Translations under genes and position numbers: made by a program | Assembly (NCBI GenBank): GCA_016187935.1 | Contig: JACPIU010000010.1 | Location: forward strand, 239,444 to 303,443 | Source of the DNA: Bdellovibrio sp. | GTDB taxonomy: Bacteria > Bdellovibrionota > Bacteriovoracia > Bacteriovoracales > Bacteriovoracaceae | DNA: 64,000 bases | Reading direction: 5' to 3' | The notes under the pieces: generated by a model | What the model saw: only the letters and a program-made list of their open reading frames with translations | Databases searched by the model: none | What the model was told of the DNA's origin: nothing | Shown here: positions 18,333-26,625 of the stretch, piece by piece | How the letters are laid out: every line of letters begins with the position of its first letter | Numbering within the stretch: position 1 is the stretch's first letter

Positions 18333-18776
18333 CTAATTGGGGTATTTCCCAGTGATATAGTTGATCAAATGCTGAATTTCGACCTGGCTATCATCGGCCA
18401 CCCATTTGGTTAAGTCACCACTGGAGACTATCCCTAGCAAAATGCCGTTCTCGATCACGGGAAGATGGCGGCAACGTTTCTCGGTGACGATTGCCATGGC
18501 ATCGTGGACGCTCAATGATGGCTTAACTGCGAAGAAATATCGAGTCATTGCATCAGAAACCAGCATCGTATTCGGATCGAGACCTTCTGCGACAACTCGA
18601 AAGAGGAGATCGCGCTCAGTGAAGACACCCACAGGTTTGCCTTCGTTCATGACGATGACGGCACCGACGTTATGAGATTTCATGCTCTTGGTGGCCTCGT
18701 GAACAGTGATGTCAGATTGAACGGAGTAAACCATTCCACCTTTTTCTGCTAATACTTCACTCAAAGTGCTATACAT
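18333..18776 (-). CDS. Tandem CBS-domain protein
   Basis: 147 residues made of two CBS domains: first about 5-65 (ITVHEATKSMKSHNVGAVIV, PVGVFTERDLL) and second about 75-135 (LSVHDAMAIVTEKRCRHLPV, LLGIVSSGDLTKW). Paired CBS domains form a Bateman module binding adenine nucleotides; stand-alone forms usually regulate partner proteins. The start at 18776 has GGAGGA about six bases upstream, so the longer frame to 18872 is not used. No partner gene is obvious in the neighbourhood. Confidence 0.9.
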   Translation of the reverse strand: MYSTLSEVLAEKGGMVYSVQSDITVHEATKSMKSHNVGAVIVMNEGKPVGVFTERDLLFRVVAEGLDPNTMLVSDAMTRYFFAVKPSLSVHDAMAIVTEKRCRHLPVIENGILLGIVSSGDLTKWVADDSQVEIQHLINYITGKYPN

Positions 18777-18910
18777 AATCTTCCTCCACAGAAAATTTGT
18801 GATTCTCATACAGCGTTCTTTGACAAGATTGAATGAGTTAGGAAAAGTGGTCAAATAATCATCTATAGACAAAAGATGGACTGAGGAAATGGAAAGAAAT
18901 GTCTAAAGGT

Positions 18911-18942
18911 CTAGCAGGTTATTGAACAGGCCCACCTGCTAG
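18911..18942 (-). terminator. Hairpin at the 3' end of the glycine-rich membrane protein gene
   Basis: Perfect 9-bp stem CTAGCAGGT (18911-18919) with ACCTGCTAG (18934-18942) around a 14-base loop. The stem includes the stop codon of the minus-strand gene. There is no long U tract, so it may be a weak terminator or a 3'-end stabilising hairpin. Confidence 0.45.
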
Positions 18943-19613
18943 TCGTTAATATTCTTTTTGATGTAGTCGAAAATTTCATTTTTCTTGGCAAGTGTACGGT
19001 TTTTCTTACGAAATAAACCACCCTTCTTTTTTACTAAGGAACCATCGCATAGTTTCAACTCAGAATCAGCGGTAGCTAGAATTTCTGTCACTTTATCAAT
19101 TTTAGTGAAAATCCTATCGGCGGGATATTTTCGATCATATTTCATAAGAAATTTTGTTAGATTTTTTCGTGTGTTTTGCGAGTTTCCTTTGGACTCTGCA
19201 ATCACTTTGATGAGAAAGTTGGTCTGAACAAGTTTTGTGATTGCTACAGTCTCCAGTGTTGCAAGTGCGGCGGTGCCAACGCAGAGTCCGGCAAAAGCCC
19301 CGACACCCATGAAACCGAGGGCCTCCCATCCTACTGTTCCAACAAGCTGGGCCACATAACCACCTGCCATAGCGCCACCAAAACCCAGGCCGAAAGTTCC
19401 GGCCGCACCAAGTGGGGGGGTAAGTCCGGTATGCCATATCTGTCGATTAGCTTCATCAATATATTCATCAAGACAAGTATTATCAGGATTAATGGTGCCT
19501 TCTCTCACTTGTCGTCTCACGTCACCTACAGTTTCGTTTGCGAGCGAGATGCTTCCGATTGAGGAGACTAAAATTGAGAGGGCCACAAGACTTGCAGAAA
19601 TAATATTTTTCAT
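18939..19613 (-). CDS. Exported glycine-rich membrane-associated hypothetical protein
   Basis: 224 residues from the ATG at 19613, chosen because AGGAG lies six bases upstream and a signal peptide starts there (MKNIISASLVALSILVSSIG). The middle (about 65-125) is a glycine/alanine-rich hydrophobic stretch (LGFGGAMAGGYVAQLVG, GVGAFAGLCVGTAALAT) that resembles glycine-zipper membrane segments. The C-terminal third is basic (KKKGGLFRKKNRTLAKKN). No family recognised. A longer frame to 19952 has no ribosome site and no protein-like sequence. Confidence 0.55.
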   Translation of the reverse strand: MKNIISASLVALSILVSSIGSISLANETVGDVRRQVREGTINPDNTCLDEYIDEANRQIWHTGLTPPLGAAGTFGLGFGGAMAGGYVAQLVGTVGWEALGFMGVGAFAGLCVGTAALATLETVAITKLVQTNFLIKVIAESKGNSQNTRKNLTKFLMKYDRKYPADRIFTKIDKVTEILATADSELKLCDGSLVKKKGGLFRKKNRTLAKKNEIFDYIKKNIND

Positions 19614-19746
19614 AAGAACTCCTGAATAGTTAGTGGGCTTATAACGTATCTCAAAATGGGTAGGCAATATGTAAAAAATGCACACTCTGTGAGAAGAGTG
19701 GATTTTTTTGCGTTGACTTTGATCATTTTGTCCTTCGCTTGGCCTT

Positions 19747-19995
19747 TTGTTAATCTTTTTTAAACTTCCATCCTTCGCGGCTGACCCGATGGAAAAAACA
19801 GAAGGCTTAAGCGAGCTGAAATTTAATATCAAAGACGACCTTTTACAATCCATGAAAATTTCGGACAAAGTTGTTGGCCAGCATAAAAACGAGAAATTTT
19901 TGCGCTTGGCCAGCGACGTCAGTATTTTTTTTAATACTCCTCTTCTTCCCATGACCTTCTATTATTGGGGTAGAACCAGACAAGAGATTTTGTGA
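19747..19995 (+). CDS. Small exported hypothetical protein, N-terminus uncertain
   Basis: 82 residues with TTG as the only in-frame start and no clear ribosome site. The N-terminus (LLIFFKLPSFAAD) resembles the second half of a signal peptide. Another frame just upstream (GTG at 19689) encodes RRVDFFALTLIILSFAWPF and stops in a run of six T at 19755-19760; one T fewer would join the two into a normal signal peptide. The stop overlaps the GTG start of the YfiM-like gene (GTGA), so the two are coupled. Family not recognised. Confidence 0.45.
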   Translation: MLIFFKLPSFAADPMEKTEGLSELKFNIKDDLLQSMKISDKVVGQHKNEKFLRLASDVSIFFNTPLLPMTFYYWGRTRQEIL

Positions 19996-21089
19996 TTATA
20001 ATTTTCTGGTTACTTTCATTCACTCTTTATGCCACGGAAACAACCTTCGTTCCCAACGATTTTTGGATTCACTACAAGGCCGATGTTTCAATCGGAGAGG
20101 TTCAGGCTACATTGAATAGACATCGTCTTGTGGCAAAAGATATACAATCCAATCCTTTTCGTGCTCGTGTGCAGAAATCTCTGACTCCTGAATTGGCAGA
20201 AAAACTCAGACAAGATATCTACGTCGCCCGGGTTTCTCATGACCAGCAAGCGCTCTTTCCCGATCATTATTATTCTGCTTTTGGTTGGACACCGAAACAA
20301 AGAGATCATTGGACCATGGGATGGGTCATCGCTGTCCCCAGCATTCTTGTGGTCTTCGGCTCGGCCGCCTGGGATTGGGGGAAAAATGGCGTGCGTTTTG
20401 GATTTGGCAATGAAGGTTGGTTTGATAAAAATTCTTATTCCGGTGGGGCCGACAAACTTGGACATACCACCAGTCTGTACTTTGAAACACGTTTGGCGAC
20501 GTGGTTGGCCCTGCAGGCAGGTCATGATATCAAAACCTCTCGGCGGATCGGCCTTTATACCGGAGCATTTATCGGAATTGCTCTGGAAGCGGGTGATGGC
20601 TTCAGTAAATTCCGTTTTTCCATGGAAGACCTACTCATGGATTACATTGGAGTTTTTTTTGCACATATGCTGGATCGTTATCCCGCCCTGGATGAATTGG
20701 TGGGAATCCGATGGGAGTGGTGGCCGAGTCATGAATATCGCGATCCCAGAAATCCCTCCAAGTTGGATGTCACCAGTGATTACAGCGGTCAAAAGGTTTA
20801 CTTAACTTTAAAGGCGGCAGGCATGCCGGTTTTGCGAGAAAATATTTGGGCCCGTTACCTGACTTTAGACTTTGGTTTTTATACCCGGGGATATGCGCCC
20901 GATTTCACCCCCGATGACAAGACTGATAATATCAGGCGACGCTATTTTTCCGCTGGGATCGGCATAAATCTTGGAACTCTTATTTTTGATTCAGCGCCTG
21001 ATTCAAGCGCTGTTCGTACGGTAGGTTCGATTACAAAATATTGGATTCCCCCCAATGCTACCCATGCTGTCAAACGGGAAGAACTGTGA
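19992..21089 (+). CDS. Exported YfiM-like (DUF2279) protein
   Basis: 365 residues, GTG start overlapping the previous stop. Signal peptide IIIFWLLSFTLYATET. The core matches the YfiM/DUF2279 pattern: NSYSGGADKLGHTTSLYFETR, then GFSKFRFSMEDLLMDYIGVF, which has several short hydrophobic helices. E. coli YfiM is a predicted periplasmic lipoprotein of unknown function; here no lipobox is seen. A tryptophan-rich segment (GIRWEWWPSHEY) precedes a predicted beta-strand C-terminal region. Function not known. Confidence 0.65.
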   Translation: MIIIFWLLSFTLYATETTFVPNDFWIHYKADVSIGEVQATLNRHRLVAKDIQSNPFRARVQKSLTPELAEKLRQDIYVARVSHDQQALFPDHYYSAFGWTPKQRDHWTMGWVIAVPSILVVFGSAAWDWGKNGVRFGFGNEGWFDKNSYSGGADKLGHTTSLYFETRLATWLALQAGHDIKTSRRIGLYTGAFIGIALEAGDGFSKFRFSMEDLLMDYIGVFFAHMLDRYPALDELVGIRWEWWPSHEYRDPRNPSKLDVTSDYSGQKVYLTLKAAGMPVLRENIWARYLTLDFGFYTRGYAPDFTPDDKTDNIRRRYFSAGIGINLGTLIFDSAPDSSAVRTVGSITKYWIPPNATHAVKREEL

Positions 21090-21138
21090 CTCAGCATAAG
21101 GCTTGACGCATAGGCCCATCTCGGCGTATATACGCTTT

Positions 21139-23337
21139 ATGTCCACCACCAACATAAAACCCGAACTTCTGGCACCCGCTGGTAGCTTTGAAGCTGCTTA
21201 TTACGCTTTCTTGGCCGGTGCGGATGCCGTTTATCTTGGATTATCGGATTTCTCGGCCCGCAAGGCCGCGCGCAATTTCTCTTTAGAAGAGCTGCGAGTT
21301 TTGCGCCGTTTTGCCACGGATAATGGAAAACGCATTCTCGTTACCGCCAACACCGTGATCAAAGAAACTGAACGTGAGGATCTGGCAGAAATGCTGTTTG
21401 ATCTAGAAAGTATTGGCGTTGATGGTGTGATCATTCAAGATCTCGGTCTCTTGGAAATGATCAGGCGTCATTTTCCACGAATCCCAATCCATGCCTCCAC
21501 CCAGATGGCGGTTCAAGACACTCTTGGTTTGCAACATCTGGCAGGCCTTGGAGTCAAACGCGTGGTTCTTCCGAGAGAGTTGACGCTAAATGAGATCACA
21601 CGTTTAAGAAAAGAAAATCCTAATATTGAACTCGAGGTCTTTATTCATGGGGCCCTCTGCTATAGCGTTTCAGGGATGTGTTTGATCTCGGGGACACAAC
21701 TTGGTCGCTCCGCCAATCGTGGTGAATGTGCTCAACTTTGCCGGAGCACCTACCAGCGGGCCGGCAGTACGGGGCATTATTTTTCCTGCAATGATCTGGC
21801 ACTGACGGATGAGGTCTTGAAGCTTGCTTCCTTGGGAATTAACTCTCTCAAGATTGAGGGGCGCATGAAGCCTCCTGAATACGTGCAAGCGGTCGTTACG
21901 CTCTATCGACGTATTCTTGATCAAGGTACACCTCTCCCGGCGAAGGAAATGGAGCAACTGGAGAAAAATATTTCGCTGACCTTTTCCCGGGGAACGACGA
22001 AAGCTTTTTTTAACCATTCATCAGGTATGAATCTTTTGAGTAATGAATACGCTTCTCATCGTGGAATTCCTTTGGGTAAGGTACGCGAGTCCTGGCGTGA
22101 TGGGTTTTCGCTTACTCTTGAACATGCCGTTGCTGCCCATGATGGACTGATGTTTTTTCGTAAAACGGAACCGCCAGAACCCGTGCGTTTTGCCTTAAAA
22201 AATTTAGTTGTGGTGGCCGGAGGTAATCGGATTCCAGGTTTTTATGCCCGGGCCGGTCAGATGATTGAGGTTGATTGTCCCACACCTCCACCGGTGGGAA
22301 CCGATTTGTTTTTAATTTCTTCCCGTGACCTCGATTTAAAAGCGGTGAAGTCCACTAGTTTTCCCTCTCATGTGATGGAATTGGCGATGGAAGCCAAACT
22401 GGTTGCTGGTGAGCTTTCTTTGACGACTGTTATCGCGGGACGGACTTTCTCAAAGGCCTATCCAGTCCAAGTGGAAATTGCCCGAGTTCCGCGAGACTTC
22501 TGTGCTATTCTCTCCGATCTCTTTTCGCAATCGGGCGAACATCCTTTTCAAATTAATGCAGTGTCTTTAACAACTGAGAATAATCAGGCCCGCGATACCA
22601 TCTTTATTCCGCCTTCCAAGTTGAAAAGTATCAAGAATGATTTCTACAGTGAACTTGGCAAACAATTTTTGGCCCAAAGACAAGCGGTTTCCCTCAATGC
22701 CTTAGAATTGCCAAAAGTTGAAGCGGTCTACCCCTGGCCACAGAATCTTTCCATGCCAATTGCTCGCCAAACTCTTTCACCCCGCGGTCCTCTTCCCTTC
22801 GTTCCTTGCATCCCGGATGAATTGGATTCTTTGGCACGGCTGGGGGATTTCTATGTTGTCCCTCTAAGACCGGTGGTCATTGATGATGAAAAGTATTATC
22901 GTTCTCTCGAAAAATTAATCCAAGCTCACCCAGGCAAACAGTTTCTGATCGGACTGAACAATCTTGGACAGGTCGCATTCAGTGGTGATTTGGCCAAACG
23001 TCATCCCAATACCTTTTTCTTTTTGGATTTCTTTTGCTACATCGCCAATACGGCAGCGGCTTTTTTTTATTTTTCTACTGTTCCGCCTTTGCTGTTTGCT
23101 TTTTCATGGATCGAAGGAGATGTACCAGCGCTCAAGCAGCTGATGGGGCGAGTTTTCACAGTCGGGGATGGTTTTAAACCGCCGCTCTTCGTTTCACGTG
23201 TTTGTATCCATCGCCATACCTTGGGGGAATGTCCGACAAATTGCTCACGCCATTTATGTCTGCCTATGACGTCGGGACGTCGAAAAGGGCAAGCCGTGAT
23301 TGAAGACTGCATGACTTATTTTTTTCTTTCGGAGTGA
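21139..23337 (+). CDS. U32-family protein, RlhA-like (23S rRNA C2501 hydroxylation candidate)
   Basis: 732 residues. The N-terminal 330 residues are a classic U32 domain (ELLAPAGSFEAAYYAFLAGADAVYLG, FIHGALCYSVSGMCLIS, SANRGECAQLCR, SLKIEGRMKPPEYV). The four Cys of the Fe-S site are present (CYSVSGMC and CAQLC). A long C-terminal part with a second domain ends in a Cys-rich tail (CIHRHTLGECPTNC). Long U32 proteins of this shape include E. coli RlhA, which makes 5-hydroxycytidine 2501 in 23S rRNA, and the related tRNA hydroxylase TrhP; which role applies here is inferred from the adjacent RlmM-like gene, nine bases downstream. ATG at 21139 is chosen over TTG at 21103. Confidence 0.8.
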   Translation: MSTTNIKPELLAPAGSFEAAYYAFLAGADAVYLGLSDFSARKAARNFSLEELRVLRRFATDNGKRILVTANTVIKETEREDLAEMLFDLESIGVDGVIIQDLGLLEMIRRHFPRIPIHASTQMAVQDTLGLQHLAGLGVKRVVLPRELTLNEITRLRKENPNIELEVFIHGALCYSVSGMCLISGTQLGRSANRGECAQLCRSTYQRAGSTGHYFSCNDLALTDEVLKLASLGINSLKIEGRMKPPEYVQAVVTLYRRILDQGTPLPAKEMEQLEKNISLTFSRGTTKAFFNHSSGMNLLSNEYASHRGIPLGKVRESWRDGFSLTLEHAVAAHDGLMFFRKTEPPEPVRFALKNLVVVAGGNRIPGFYARAGQMIEVDCPTPPPVGTDLFLISSRDLDLKAVKSTSFPSHVMELAMEAKLVAGELSLTTVIAGRTFSKAYPVQVEIARVPRDFCAILSDLFSQSGEHPFQINAVSLTTENNQARDTIFIPPSKLKSIKNDFYSELGKQFLAQRQAVSLNALELPKVEAVYPWPQNLSMPIARQTLSPRGPLPFVPCIPDELDSLARLGDFYVVPLRPVVIDDEKYYRSLEKLIQAHPGKQFLIGLNNLGQVAFSGDLAKRHPNTFFFLDFFCYIANTAAAFFYFSTVPPLLFAFSWIEGDVPALKQLMGRVFTVGDGFKPPLFVSRVCIHRHTLGECPTNCSRHLCLPMTSGRRKGQAVIEDCMTYFFLSE

Positions 23338-23345
23338 CCTAATAT

Positions 23346-24290
23346 ATGTTTGCAAGCTTGCCCGCCTCATTTTGTGTTTTGCTGGCAAAAAAAGATTTTG
23401 TCGATGAATTGAGTCGTGAGCTTGCACTGATAGGTATCCCTGTCCTGCAGAAATCAGATCTTCTTTTCTTTGTTTCTCAAAACGATTTCAACTCGGCCAG
23501 ACGGCGGCCCATTTGGGTTCAGGATTTTTGGCCTGATTGTCGTATCTTGGAATTTCCTTCCATCGCCAAGGCGCAACAGAAACTGCAGACCATGGCCAAG
23601 CGCTGGGCCCATGCTTCACTTCATTGCCATCGGCGAGGGGAGCTTATTTGTGAAGGACTGCCCAGGATTAAAAAAAAGCGACTTGAACCATTCCTCCCAA
23701 GACCTGATCAGTCCTTTGGTGTTTTTGGCCTTATAGATGAGAAATCCCTTTTTTATTGCTTAACACCTCATTCATTTATTCCCTTTGGATATCATGAATT
23801 CGTCGAAGATAAAAAGACACCGCCTTCGCGCGCCTATCTAAAATTATGGGAGGTCTTCAGTATCCATCGACCTCATTTGGCCCGTGAACTGGCCGGAAAA
23901 ACGGTGTTCGATTTAGGCGCTTGCCCAGGTGGTTGGAGCTATGTTTTAAGCAGGATTGGCGCTGAAGTGTTTGCTTTCGACAAGGCCCCATTGGATGAAA
24001 GAGTTACCCAATTATCCAATGTCCATTATCGCCAGGAGAGTGCCTTTGGGCTTGTCCCTTCAAGTGTGCCTAAACCCTTTGCCATTTTTTCAGATATCAT
24101 TTGCTATCCCACGCGACTCTTTGATTTGGTGGAAAAATGGCGTGCCGTCGGGGTGGAACATTTTGTCTGTACCATTAAATTTCAAAAAGAAACTGATTAT
24201 GAAACAGTGGAAAAATTTCTCGCCATTCCAGGTTCAGAGATCATTCAGCTTTATCACAATAAGCATGAAGCCACTTGGATATTAGATTAA
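23346..24290 (+). CDS. RlmM-like 23S rRNA 2'-O-methyltransferase
   Basis: 314 residues. The C-terminal half is an FtsJ-type methyltransferase with the SAM motif DLGACPGGWSYVLSR and upstream PSRAYLKLWE, the RlmM signature; the Lys of the K-D-K-E tetrad is in AYLKLWE, Asp in FSDIICYP and Lys in CTIKFQKE. The N-terminal half is a THUMP-like region. RlmM makes Cm2498 in 23S rRNA in E. coli. It directly follows the U32 gene, so both probably form one transcript for peptidyl-transferase-centre modification. Its end overlaps the convergent small membrane protein gene. Confidence 0.8.
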   Translation: MFASLPASFCVLLAKKDFVDELSRELALIGIPVLQKSDLLFFVSQNDFNSARRRPIWVQDFWPDCRILEFPSIAKAQQKLQTMAKRWAHASLHCHRRGELICEGLPRIKKKRLEPFLPRPDQSFGVFGLIDEKSLFYCLTPHSFIPFGYHEFVEDKKTPPSRAYLKLWEVFSIHRPHLARELAGKTVFDLGACPGGWSYVLSRIGAEVFAFDKAPLDERVTQLSNVHYRQESAFGLVPSSVPKPFAIFSDIICYPTRLFDLVEKWRAVGVEHFVCTIKFQKETDYETVEKFLAIPGSEIIQLYHNKHEATWILD

Positions 24291-24596
24291 AGTCTCGATA
24301 GATTCATCATCTTCGTTATCGAGATCAAAATCTTGGATATGAAAAGAACTCATTTCATCCAGGTCGTCATCTAACATCTCTTCTGCCAAAAAAAAGGATT
24401 CAATGTAGGATTCATCGACTTTAGGTGCATTCAAATATTTGAACGTCATGACGACAATGAGGCAACCAGCGGCCAAAGACGGGACAAGTAACTTCCAATT
24501 GTGAAGACCTTGTTTGGGAAACAACTTTTGTCGCAAATTAATTTTAATCGAATGAGGTGGCTCAAAATATAATTTGCTTTTGATTTTATTCTTCAT
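24282..24596 (-). CDS. Small single-span membrane protein next to ECF sigma factor (candidate anti-sigma)
   Basis: About 104 residues: basic cytoplasmic-type N-terminus (MKNKIKSKLYFEPP), one transmembrane segment (LLVPSLAAGCLIVVMTF, about 43-60) and a very acidic C-terminal tail (LDDDLDEMSS, DLDNEDDESIE). Its ATG lies inside the 3' end of the sigma factor gene, an overlap typical of sigma/anti-sigma pairs. There is no zinc-binding ZAS motif. Role as membrane anti-sigma factor is inferred from position and topology only. Confidence 0.55.
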   Translation of the reverse strand: MKNKIKSKLYFEPPHSIKINLRQKLFPKQGLHNWKLLVPSLAAGCLIVVMTFKYLNAPKVDESYIESFFLAEEMLDDDLDEMSSFHIQDFDLDNEDDESIETLI

Positions 24597-25161
24597 TTTT
24601 CTCTCTCCATAGTTGCGCAAATTTCTGCTTGGCCCGCTTGAGAAGGCCTTTCACTCCATCTTGAGATTTACTCATTACCTCGGCCATTTCGAGATAGCTC
24701 AAGTCTTCCAACCATAACAGCAATATTTCTCTTTCAGAGGTGCGTAGGAGTTCTAGCGTTTCCCAAATTTGTCGCTGTTCTATCTTTTGCAGCAATTGCA
24801 TAAACATTTCATCTGTTGTGCCCTCATTCTCGACCAAGTTGGTGGACGAACTTTCTAGTTCAAGACGCTCGTCTTTTTCTTTGCGATACCAATCATGGCA
24901 TTGATTGCGAACGATGCACCAAAACCAAGGCCTGAAAATTTTGCCTTCCTCAAAGGTTGCTGCCTTGGTCATCAATTTTAAAAAGCATTCTTGTGTGATC
25001 TCTGCCGCCACTTCGGGGCGATGAGAATAAGATAAGGCAAAGTTGTAAACGGCTTTTTGATAACGGGTAAAGAGTTCGAAATAGGCCTTTGAGCTTTGCC
25101 CTTTAACTTTCTCGATTAAATCTTCATCACTGTCGTGAAATATTTTGCGCAAAATCGACAT
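24586..25161 (-). CDS. ECF (sigma-70 family group 4) sigma factor
   Basis: 191 residues. Region 2 is clear (YFELFTRYQKAVYNFALSYS, EITQECFLKLM, FRPWFWCIVRNQCHDWYRK), and region 4 (LRTSEREILLLWLEDLSYLEMAEVM, GVKGLLKRAKQKF) forms the helix-turn-helix. Length and lack of regions 1 and 3 define an ECF sigma. ATG at 25161 starts the conserved part; the longer frame is not protein-like. It is probably autoregulated: the intergenic region to the divergent secreted protein is two-fold symmetric, placing the same promoter-like motif in front of both genes. Confidence 0.85.
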   Translation of the reverse strand: MSILRKIFHDSDEDLIEKVKGQSSKAYFELFTRYQKAVYNFALSYSHRPEVAAEITQECFLKLMTKAATFEEGKIFRPWFWCIVRNQCHDWYRKEKDERLELESSSTNLVENEGTTDEMFMQLLQKIEQRQIWETLELLRTSEREILLLWLEDLSYLEMAEVMSKSQDGVKGLLKRAKQKFAQLWREKNEE

Positions 25162-25169
25162 AATATTTA

Positions 25170-25227
25170 ATATACGGATATTGTTGGAAAAAGTGTCATG
25201 ACACTTTTTTGCTCCCCACCCGTATAT
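25170..25227. promoter_or_regulatory. Symmetric divergent promoter, probably recognised by the adjacent ECF sigma
   Basis: The centre is a perfect 22-base palindrome (25188-25209; each half AAAAAGTGTCA). Outside it, ATATACGG (25170-25177) is the inverse of CCGTATAT (25220-25227). Both directions therefore read TGACACTTTTT, exactly 10 bases, CCGTATAT. These would be the -35 and -10 elements for the sigma gene (minus) and for the secreted protein gene (plus). This is directly visible; recognition by this sigma is inferred. Confidence 0.6.
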
Positions 25228-25246
25228 AAAATAACAGGAGGACAAC

Positions 25247-25711
25247 ATGCTAAAATTATTAACAATCTTTTCCATTTTATGGGCATTTAGCGCTATTTCC
25301 AAGGAAGTTTCCCGCGAATTTCCACAAGATGCGCAAAATAAATTCAAGGAACTGGGAAGCAAAAATCTGGAAATTCGTCTCCAGATGCTTGAAGAAATTC
25401 ATAGCAAAAAGATTGCCTTTGAAAATGAGATATATGATTTGGGCAAAGGCCAGATCATGCAGGCCAAGGCCCTGACTGATGGCCTAAGCATGGGCAATAA
25501 AGAGAAAAATAAAAGCATTCGAGAAGACCTAAAACAAAAGCAAAAGGCCTTTAAGGAAAGTATGAAGCAACGCCGTCAGAACCATCGTGAAGAAGTAAAA
25601 CAAATTCGACAAAAGTACATGGCCCAACTCAAGGCCAATCGAGAAGCGATACGCGAACAGTTTAAGAGCAGGCGTAAATCCAAACGAGATAAAGACTCAG
25701 AAAAGATCTAA
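25247..25711 (+). CDS. Small exported highly charged helical protein (Spy/CpxP-like in character)
   Basis: 154 residues. Signal peptide (MLKLLTIFSILWAFSAIS) then an almost entirely helical Lys/Arg/Glu/Gln-rich chain (EDLKQKQKAFKESMKQRRQ, ANREAIREQFKSRRKSK). Such charged helical periplasmic proteins include stress chaperones like Spy and CpxP, but I see no diagnostic LTxxQ motif, so that is only a resemblance. Perfect AGGAGG ribosome site. Divergent to the ECF sigma factor and behind the same promoter motif, so it is a likely regulon member, possibly the stress-response effector or feedback sensor. Confidence 0.65.
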   Translation: MLKLLTIFSILWAFSAISKEVSREFPQDAQNKFKELGSKNLEIRLQMLEEIHSKKIAFENEIYDLGKGQIMQAKALTDGLSMGNKEKNKSIREDLKQKQKAFKESMKQRRQNHREEVKQIRQKYMAQLKANREAIREQFKSRRKSKRDKDSEKI

Positions 25712-25716
25712 CGACC

Positions 25717-26487
25717 CTATTTAGCAGCACCATCGATCAGACCAAGGATGGTCTTTGTATCGATCTTCTTTGACCACGCTTCGGCCATTTCCAGTGGTCC
25801 ATCGATTTCTACCGCAATATTGAATACCGCTAGCTTTTTTGTAATTCCTCCCTCTGGCCCTTTGAGTTCAACTTTAGAAAGTTTTTTAGTATCTTTGAGC
25901 GTCACTGGATCAAAATAGAGCGATACTTTGCCTTTGCTTTCCTCCGACTGATTTTTTTTCTTTAAGGCGATGACCCCAGGTCTTTCCAAAACCACCCCAT
26001 CCGGATCGATTGCTTCATAGGGATTGGAATTAAAACGGATTTGCACAGTCATGGGTTCCTTGGGGCCCGCCATGGCTCCGGCCATATTTTGACCGGCACT
26101 TTGCTGCATTTCCATACCAAGTTTACTTATGGTTTCAAAATCATTCTTGGCCATGGCTTCAGCATATTTTTTTTGAAAATCGGCTTCCATTTTTTTCTGG
26201 TTGGCCTCACTGTCTTGCTTGGCTTTACTACCAAATTCCTGTCTAAGACCTGAACCTATTTGATACATCTTCCCTTCACTCGAATTGCCAGAGGTCGGTA
26301 AATCAAAATCCTCGCGGGTGCGGGAATAGCCTTCAGGGGGGGCACCAAGAGCAGTTTGTGCCGCCACTAATTTCTTTTTGATGGTGGCAACTTCATCCCG
26401 GGTCAAATCGTTGTTGTCTTCGGATTGCACCATGGAAGAGAAGGCCACCAAGAATGCGCCAATTAACAATGGAAAAAATTTCAGCAT
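25717..26487 (-). CDS. Secreted hypothetical protein
   Basis: 256 residues from the ATG at 26487 (GAGG eight bases upstream). Signal peptide MLKFFPLLIGAFLVAFSSMVQSE. The middle is a charged helical region rich in Lys, Gln and Ala (EANQKKMEADFQKKYAEAM), followed by a mixed C-terminal domain with strands (MTVQIRFNSN, GKVSLYFDPVTL, KLAVFNIAVEIDGP). No family recognised. Convergent with the ECF-linked secreted protein, five bases apart. Confidence 0.55.
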   Translation of the reverse strand: MLKFFPLLIGAFLVAFSSMVQSEDNNDLTRDEVATIKKKLVAAQTALGAPPEGYSRTREDFDLPTSGNSSEGKMYQIGSGLRQEFGSKAKQDSEANQKKMEADFQKKYAEAMAKNDFETISKLGMEMQQSAGQNMAGAMAGPKEPMTVQIRFNSNPYEAIDPDGVVLERPGVIALKKKNQSEESKGKVSLYFDPVTLKDTKKLSKVELKGPEGGITKKLAVFNIAVEIDGPLEMAEAWSKKIDTKTILGLIDGAAK

Positions 26488-26590
26488 ATGATTACCTCGC
26501 ATTAGAAAATCTTGAATTCTAAAATTGTACAACAAGATGAAATAAAGATAATAATTTAATTATCTGACGAAAATGATCTTGTTAAAAGTC

Positions 26591-26612
26591 GCATGAGTGA
26601 TTGGACTCATGC
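26591..26612 (-). terminator. Hairpin downstream of the aminotransferase gene
   Basis: Perfect 8-bp stem GCATGAGT/ACTCATGC with a 6-base loop. On the minus strand it is followed by GACTTTTAAC, a short U-rich tail, consistent with a moderate intrinsic terminator. Confidence 0.55.
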
Positions 26613-26625
26613 TTAGAAAGTCTTT

